Assembly: GCA_051746765.1 (NCBI GenBank) | Contig: JBNJFK010000079.1 | Coordinates: 1 to 9,406, forward strand | Source: JBBEBE01 sp051746765 | GTDB taxonomy: Bacteria > Bacteroidota > Rhodothermia > Balneolales > Balneolaceae | Direction: 5' to 3' | DNA length: 9,406 nt | Shown here: positions 5,266 to 9,406 of the stretch, piece after piece | How positions within the stretch are numbered: position 1 is the stretch's first letter | Layout: every line of letters begins with the position of its first letter | Made by a program: the position numbers and the translations under genes | The notes under the pieces: generated by a model | Databases searched by the model: none | Told to the model about the DNA's origin: nothing | Seen by the model: the letters and a program-made list of their open reading frames with translations, nothing else

Positions 5266-6345
5266 ATGAAACGCATTCACAATTTTAGCGCAGGACCGGC
5301 AACCCTTCCATTGGACGTACTCAAACGCGTGCAGTCAGAACTGGTAGACTATCGCGGTATGGGGCAATCCATCATCGAAGCGAGCCATCGAAGCCCGGAA
5401 TACACAGAGGTTAACGAGCAAGCTTCATCCAGACTGAAATCTCTGTTGGGTGCCGGGGATGATTGGAACGTACTCTTTCTGCAGGGAGGAGCCAGTACGC
5501 AGTTTTTGATGGTTGCTCAGAACTTCTTGAGTGAAGAGCGAACCGCCGATTACATCAACACCGGTTCCTGGTCCAAAAAAGCGATCAAAGAGGCGAAGCT
5601 GTTTGGCAATGTTCACATTCCTTACTCAGGGGAAGAGGGGAACTTTACCCACATACCGGATCAAAACGAACTCTTGTTTTCCGATGACCCCACCTATGTT
5701 CACTTTACGTCCAACAACACCATTTTCGGGACTCAATTCCCGACAGAGCCGGAGACCAACGGTGTTCCTCTTGTGTGTGACGCATCTTCCGATTTTCTCT
5801 CGCGGCCCATTGATCTGGAGAAGTATGGATTGATCTATGCCGGTGCACAGAAGAACGTGGGCCCGGCTGGCGTGACCGTCGTACTTGTTCGGGATTCGTT
5901 CATGGAATCCGTTCTGGATCGTCCGGTCCCCACCATGCTACAGTACAAAACACACTTGGAGAAGCTATTCAACACGCCTCCGGTGTTTGCTGTCTATATG
6001 GTCAACTATGTATTGGAGTGGATCGAAGAGAATGGCGGGCTGGATGCCTTTGCCGAGTTCAATCAGAAGAAGTCCGATCTGCTCTATGGAGAGATCGATA
6101 GTGACGACTTCTATCGTGGTACGGCAGACAGAAAGTCGCGATCACAGATGAATGTGACCTTCCGGCTGAAATCCGAAGATCTCGAAAAGCAGTTCCTGAA
6201 AGAGGCGGTTGAGCAGGATCTGGTTGCACTGAAAGGACACCGGAGCGTTGGCGGCATTCGAGCCAGTATTTACAACGCTTGTGAAATGGAGAGCGTGAAA
6301 GCGTTGGTCAAATTCATGGCTGACTTCAGATCCGGAAATAGTTAA
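5266..6345 (+). CDS. serC: Phosphoserine aminotransferase
   Basis: PLP-dependent class V aminotransferase converting 3-phosphohydroxypyruvate and glutamate to 3-phosphoserine and 2-oxoglutarate, the second step of serine biosynthesis; SerC can also act in pyridoxal 5'-phosphate synthesis in some bacteria. The 359-aa length is typical. Visible motifs are HNFSAGPATLP at the N-terminus, GGASTQF (phosphate and cofactor binding), TSNNTIFGTQF, CDASSDFLSRPID with the PLP-ring Asp, and AGAQKNVGPAG, where Lys196 is the expected Schiff-base lysine. GHRSVGGIRASIYNA near the C-terminus is also standard. The ATG at 5266 was preferred to an in-frame ATG at 5209 that overlaps DUF1015 and lies before the conserved start. 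It follows DUF1015 by 13 bp with no clear SD. serA and serB are not in the window. Confidence 0.97.
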   Translation: MKRIHNFSAGPATLPLDVLKRVQSELVDYRGMGQSIIEASHRSPEYTEVNEQASSRLKSLLGAGDDWNVLFLQGGASTQFLMVAQNFLSEERTADYINTGSWSKKAIKEAKLFGNVHIPYSGEEGNFTHIPDQNELLFSDDPTYVHFTSNNTIFGTQFPTEPETNGVPLVCDASSDFLSRPIDLEKYGLIYAGAQKNVGPAGVTVVLVRDSFMESVLDRPVPTMLQYKTHLEKLFNTPPVFAVYMVNYVLEWIEENGGLDAFAEFNQKKSDLLYGEIDSDDFYRGTADRKSRSQMNVTFRLKSEDLEKQFLKEAVEQDLVALKGHRSVGGIRASIYNACEMESVKALVKFMADFRSGNS

Positions 6346-6360
6346 ATTTGTCCGCTTCGA

Positions 6361-6382
6361 ATCCAGCGAACAGACGCTGGAT
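6361..6382 (+). other. Stop-proximal hairpin after serC, no U tract
   Basis: ATCCAGCG (6361-6368) and CGCTGGAT (6375-6382) form a perfect 8-bp stem around the loop AACAGA, 15 nt after the serC stop and 13 nt before the tRNA. The bases that follow are CGGGGTAC, so this is not a canonical terminator. It may be a 3'-end or processing structure between the serC mRNA and the tRNA. Confidence 0.45.
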
Positions 6383-6395
6383 CGGGGTACGACAA

Positions 6396-6467
6396 GCCGG
6401 TGTAGCTCAGTGGTAGAGCAACGCTCTCGTAAAGCGTAGGTCGTCGGTTCAACTCCGATCACCGGCT
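6396..6467 (+). tRNA. tRNA-Thr, anticodon CGU
   Basis: A complete 72-nt cloverleaf can be folded by eye. The acceptor stem GCCGGTG (6396-6402) pairs perfectly with CACCGGC (6460-6466). The D arm is GCTC/GAGC. The anticodon stem ACGCT/AGCGT encloses loop CTCGTAA with anticodon CGT at 6428-6430, reading ACG threonine codons. The T arm is GTCGG/CCGAT with loop TTCAACT. The discriminator base is T, and CCA is not encoded (CAT follows), so the 3' end must be added by tRNA nucleotidyltransferase. No promoter of its own was recognised; it may be read through from serC. A classical terminator follows 10 nt later. Confidence 0.95.
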
Positions 6468-6477
6468 CATGGTGAGG

Positions 6478-6512
6478 ATGCCTGTTCAATTATCTTGAGC
6501 AGGCATTTTTTT
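6478..6512 (+). terminator. Rho-independent terminator after tRNA-Thr
   Basis: ATGCCTG (6478-6484) pairs with CAGGCAT (6500-6506). Inside this, a T-G wobble and TCAA/TTGA extend the stem to 12 pairs around a 5-nt loop, and a run of seven T (6506-6512) follows. It ends the plus-strand unit before the converging dsbD gene. There is no A run on the other side, so it works in one direction only. Confidence 0.88.
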
Positions 6513-6587
6513 GGCTGAATTTCGAAGCAGTTGGCTGCAGATCCAAGCCGGAGAATGGATCAACGGATCTGAAAACAGGCGGAAGAT

Positions 6588-8450
6588 CTATTCCAGAGAC
6601 CGATGCATGCGCTCCAGAAACGGATTCGGTCCGAGAAAACCGACCACCCGCTCATCCCGTGCCTCTTCACCAGTCTGGTCCAGGAAAAGAATGGTTGGGA
6701 CACCAGCAATTTCAAAGCGTTCCCGCAGCTCCCGGCTCTCCTCTGACTCATATTGTGTCATGTCTGCCTTCAGACGTACAAAGGTCTCTGCCTCTTCAAT
6801 CACGTCAGGGTCAGTAAAGGTCACTCGGTCCAGTTCCAGACACGGGATGCACCAGTCGGCATAGAAGTCGATCATAACCGGGTCTCCGTCCGAGAGCGCC
6901 TCTTCGAGTCTCTGGTCACTGTAAGGTTCCCAGATTACGCTCTCTTTGAGTAGGTTTTGCAAAAAGGAGATGGAGAGTAGAATCGCCAGGATACCGGTTG
7001 CCCACTTTGTGTACCGAAACGCAGGATGCACGGAGGTACTCTTTTCGAGAAATCCGAGGTAGATGCCGCCTGAAAAAAGAGTCAGGGTCACCGCCCACAT
7101 GGAGAGGGACGGAACAAAGGCGAGAGCCAGGTAGAAGAGGGCGATTCCGATCAGGACGACTCCGAATACCTTTTTTACCCAGACCATCCAACTTCCCGAT
7201 TGTGGCAGACGACCCAACAATCCACTGAATGTACCGAGGATCAGGTATGGCAGACCGAGTCCGGATGCCAGGACAAAAAAGAGCAGAAATCCGAAGAGTG
7301 GATCCCCCTGCGAGCCAACGAAGGCAAGGAGTGCGATGATGGGTGGTCCGATGCAGGGGGCGGCGAAAATCCCGACCACCAATCCCGACAGAAAGTGCCC
7401 CGCGATACCGGTCGTATTGCGTTGTGCAGATCCCAGTCGATCCATCCAGGATGCAGGAGGCTGAATCTCGTAAAGGCCGAACATGCTTAGTGCCAGTGCG
7501 AAGATCAACAGTCCGATTCCCGCCAGTACCCAAGGGCTTTGAAGCCAACTTCCGAAAAGAGATCCGGTCCACGCGGCTGAGACGCCCAGCAAGCTATACA
7601 TGGTCACCATTCCGCCGACATAGATCAGTGCCATCAGAAAAGAGTGACGTACAGTGCGATCAGAGCTGGCTTGACTTCCGAATAGAGAGACTGTTATCGA
7701 GAGCATCGGGTAGATACAGGGGGTCAGGTTGAGTGCCAGACCGACAAGAAAAATCCCGAAAAGAGTCCAGAAGAGCCCGAGAGAGTTGATCAGATCCCCC
7801 AGTTCGGATCCGCCCGATATCTGAAAAAGTTCGGTGACCGAGCGATCGACTCCCTGGAAGTCATCAAAGTATTGACTGTTGAGAGGTTGGAATCCGGTTC
7901 CTGCCGGTGTTACCTCCAGGGTGAGTTCAAGTGATACTTCGGATGGAGCCAGGCAGACTTCGTTGTTGCACGCCTGAATGGTGAGTCGGGCCGGTATTTG
8001 GACGGATCCGCCCGGATGCGCTTCATCGGTCGTGACCGTGAAAAAGAGGGGGAATTCCCCTTCGTATACATCGACCGGTTCTTCGGCAAAGTCGAATTGA
8101 TATTCGACGGAAGCGGGATACGCTACCGGAGAGACCCGAACGCCCTCCGGGGGATCCAATCGAAGCTCGGTTCCGATCAGGTAGGAGATGGATGGGGAGT
8201 GACTGTTGACATGCCACTCTTCTTCAAGTTCAATCCACAACGCCACCGGTGCCTCTTCTCCGGCTGGATAGACATTTCGGGAATGGAGAAACTGGACCTC
8301 TGCGCGATCCTGACTCCGTTCCAGACTGGATTGGACGCCTTGTTGATCAAAAGAGGTCGTCTCTGCTTCCACCGGCGGAAGTCCGATGACGAGGAGCGGA
8401 AGAAACAGCAGGATGGAGAGGAGAATGCGGGGAAGGCGTTTCGAATTCAT
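6588..8450 (-). CDS. dsbD: Thiol:disulfide interchange protein DsbD (cytochrome c biogenesis / disulfide reductase)
   Basis: Inner-membrane protein that takes electrons from cytoplasmic thioredoxin and delivers them to periplasmic partners that reduce disulfides. All three parts are present in 620 aa. A signal peptide (1 to about 29) leads to the periplasmic alpha domain with Cys161 and Cys166 (QACNNEVCLAP). The beta domain has about eight membrane segments (about 224-500) with Cys245 in LTPCIYPM and Cys366 in AAPCIGPP. The C-terminal thioredoxin-like gamma domain (about 510-620) has Cys534 and Cys537 in DWCIPC and the cis-Pro loop GVPT. Exactly these six cysteines occur in the whole protein, matching the electron relay. 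It is slightly longer than E. coli DsbD (565 aa). The ATG overlaps the upstream flavin oxidoreductase stop by 4 bp, with a weak GAAGAG sequence upstream. No client thiol protein is encoded nearby. Confidence 0.95.
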   Translation of the reverse strand: MNSKRLPRILLSILLFLPLLVIGLPPVEAETTSFDQQGVQSSLERSQDRAEVQFLHSRNVYPAGEEAPVALWIELEEEWHVNSHSPSISYLIGTELRLDPPEGVRVSPVAYPASVEYQFDFAEEPVDVYEGEFPLFFTVTTDEAHPGGSVQIPARLTIQACNNEVCLAPSEVSLELTLEVTPAGTGFQPLNSQYFDDFQGVDRSVTELFQISGGSELGDLINSLGLFWTLFGIFLVGLALNLTPCIYPMLSITVSLFGSQASSDRTVRHSFLMALIYVGGMVTMYSLLGVSAAWTGSLFGSWLQSPWVLAGIGLLIFALALSMFGLYEIQPPASWMDRLGSAQRNTTGIAGHFLSGLVVGIFAAPCIGPPIIALLAFVGSQGDPLFGFLLFFVLASGLGLPYLILGTFSGLLGRLPQSGSWMVWVKKVFGVVLIGIALFYLALAFVPSLSMWAVTLTLFSGGIYLGFLEKSTSVHPAFRYTKWATGILAILLSISFLQNLLKESVIWEPYSDQRLEEALSDGDPVMIDFYADWCIPCLELDRVTFTDPDVIEEAETFVRLKADMTQYESEESRELRERFEIAGVPTILFLDQTGEEARDERVVGFLGPNPFLERMHRSLE

Positions 8451-9406
8451 GGGGTCGACTCTTCAATGGAATGGGTCTCTTTTCGAATAACAGGTGCCAC
8501 TTCTGTACCGAGAAGCTCAATCGCTTTCAACAGCTCGTTGTGTGGCAGGGAACCGACGCTGAGCTGGAGCAAAAATCGGTCGTGCCGGAAAATTTCGTAT
8601 TGATGGAGGACTTTTTCGATGACCTCTTGCGGACTACCCACGACATTGGCTCCGTCGATTTCACACGATGCGTCAAACTGGGCCCGACTCATGGGGGACC
8701 ATCCTCTCTCCCGGCCGATCGCATCCATGACGGTTTTGAACGCCGGGAATGCGAGGTCGCGTGCAGATCGGCTGTCACCTGCCAGGAACCCGTGGGAGTT
8801 GATACTCAGCTTCGGCCGATCATGTCCAGCCTCCGTCGCAGCATCCCGATGGAGACGTGCAAAAGGTTCGAATCTTGCCGGAGTCCCGCCAATGATTCCG
8901 AGGGCCATGGGCAAACCTAGATGTCCGGCCCGAACCGCAGACTGAGGTGTGCCGCCCACGGCAATCCAGACGGGAAGCTCCCCGACCGGTCGGGGATAGA
9001 CGCCTCGCCCCGCTATGGGTGGACGGTGCGAGCCGTGCCAATCGATCACCTCCTCTTCCCGAAGTTTCAACAGTAGGTCCAAATGTTCACTGAAAAGTTC
9101 GTCATAGTCGTTCAGATCGTAACCGAAGAGAGGAAAGGACTCGATGAACGATCCCCGTCCGGCCATGATCTCTGCCCGACCTCCAGAAATCAGGTCCAAT
9201 GTGGAAAACTGTTGGAATGCACGGACCGGATCTTCCGATCCCAGTACCGTTACAGCACTGCTCAACCGGATCTGGCGGGTTCGGGCTGCAATCGCACTCA
9301 AGAGAACTGAAGGAGCAGAGGAGAGGTACTCCGGGCGATGGTGCTCACCGATGGCAAACAGATCCAGCCCGACCTGATCGGCAAGCTCTGCCTCTTCCAT
9401 CAGATG
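8447..9406 (-). CDS. LLM-class (luciferase-like) flavin-dependent oxidoreductase, 5' partial
   Basis: Member of the bacterial luciferase-like monooxygenase family (TIM barrel, normally using FMNH2 or F420H2); the substrate is unknown. Visible family features are an AELADQVGLDLFAIGEHHR stretch at the start of the visible part, SAPSVLLSAIAART, SSAVTVLGSEDPVR, SGGRAEIMAGRGSF followed by ESFPLFGYD, and PVWIAVGGTP. The frame remains open to the window edge (His-Leu precede the first Met at 9400), and relatives normally start about 30 residues earlier with an MxxGLY-type strand, so the true start is outside. The C-terminus is complete and ends in a TGA sharing ATGA with the dsbD start, so the two genes are probably one transcription unit. 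Whether this reflects a shared redox pathway or mere proximity cannot be told. Confidence 0.92.
   Translation of the reverse strand, partial: HLMEEAELADQVGLDLFAIGEHHRPEYLSSAPSVLLSAIAARTRQIRLSSAVTVLGSEDPVRAFQQFSTLDLISGGRAEIMAGRGSFIESFPLFGYDLNDYDELFSEHLDLLLKLREEEVIDWHGSHRPPIAGRGVYPRPVGELPVWIAVGGTPQSAVRAGHLGLPMALGIIGGTPARFEPFARLHRDAATEAGHDRPKLSINSHGFLAGDSRSARDLAFPAFKTVMDAIGRERGWSPMSRAQFDASCEIDGANVVGSPQEVIEKVLHQYEIFRHDRFLLQLSVGSLPHNELLKAIELLGTEVAPVIRKETHSIEESTP

Noticed and set aside
6142..6489. Minus-strand 115-aa open frame antisense to the serC end and the tRNA
   Set aside because: Its N-terminal half is the reverse complement of the tRNA gene, a well-known source of false protein calls, and the rest is antisense to serC.
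6396..6590. tRNA 3' end as an integration site for a mobile element
   Set aside because: No copy of the tRNA 3' end and no integrase is visible in the window. The short TTGGCTG repeats at 6511 and 6531 are too small to count.
6539..6590. Repeated GATC-containing words downstream of dsbD as a terminator
   Set aside because: Only 5-6-bp arms with a long loop and no T run on the minus strand; insufficient for a call.

Overview
The window reads as an ordinary, gene-dense stretch of chromosome from a Gram-negative bacterium, most likely in the Bacteroidota/Rhodothermota/Balneolota neighbourhood. The evidence is indirect. The two TonB proteins have the architecture common there: one N-terminal membrane anchor, a short Pro-rich and acid-rich linker, and a TonB_C domain containing 'VEQMPELIGG' and a 'YPE/M' motif. 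The SerC protein and the DUF1015-serC pairing also fit, and two intergenic regions carry a TAttTTTG box like the Bacteroidota -7 element. Against a strict Bacteroidota assignment, three starts have good Shine-Dalgarno sequences and one promoter looks like sigma-70. No insertion sequence, phage gene, CRISPR array or integration scar was seen.

Layout. (1) 1-1546, plus strand: the 3' part of nnr (NAD(P)HX epimerase/dehydratase, cut by the window edge), overlapping by 4 bp a small VanZ-family membrane protein. (2) 1641-3132, plus strand: two tandem paralogous tonB genes. The first has no obvious SD; the second has its own candidate promoter, a structured leader and a strong SD. A bidirectional hairpin terminator (3164-3200) closes the block. 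(3) 3180-3949, minus strand: a DUF1844 gene overlapping by 4 bp a Nudix hydrolase gene whose stop codon sits in the loop region of that terminator. (4) 4038-6345, plus strand, divergent from block 3 across an 88-bp AT-rich gap: a DUF1015 gene followed after 13 bp by serC. (5) 6396-6512: a tRNA-Thr(CGU) gene and a classical Rho-independent terminator. (6) 6588-9406, minus strand: a luciferase-like flavin monooxygenase, cut at its 5' end by the window edge, overlapping by 4 bp a full-length DsbD-type thiol:disulfide interchange protein.

Functional themes: metabolite repair (Nnr, Nudix), envelope energy transduction (two TonBs, but no ExbB/ExbD or receptor here), serine biosynthesis (SerC with DUF1015), and export of reducing power to the periplasm (DsbD). 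Four-base stop/start overlaps (GTGA once, ATGA twice) recur and suggest translational coupling. The most promising leads are DUF1015 beside serC, the tonB duplication with a hairpin kept inside both coding regions, and several stop-proximal perfect inverted repeats that lack a U tract. Nothing here demands a new defence or mobile system.
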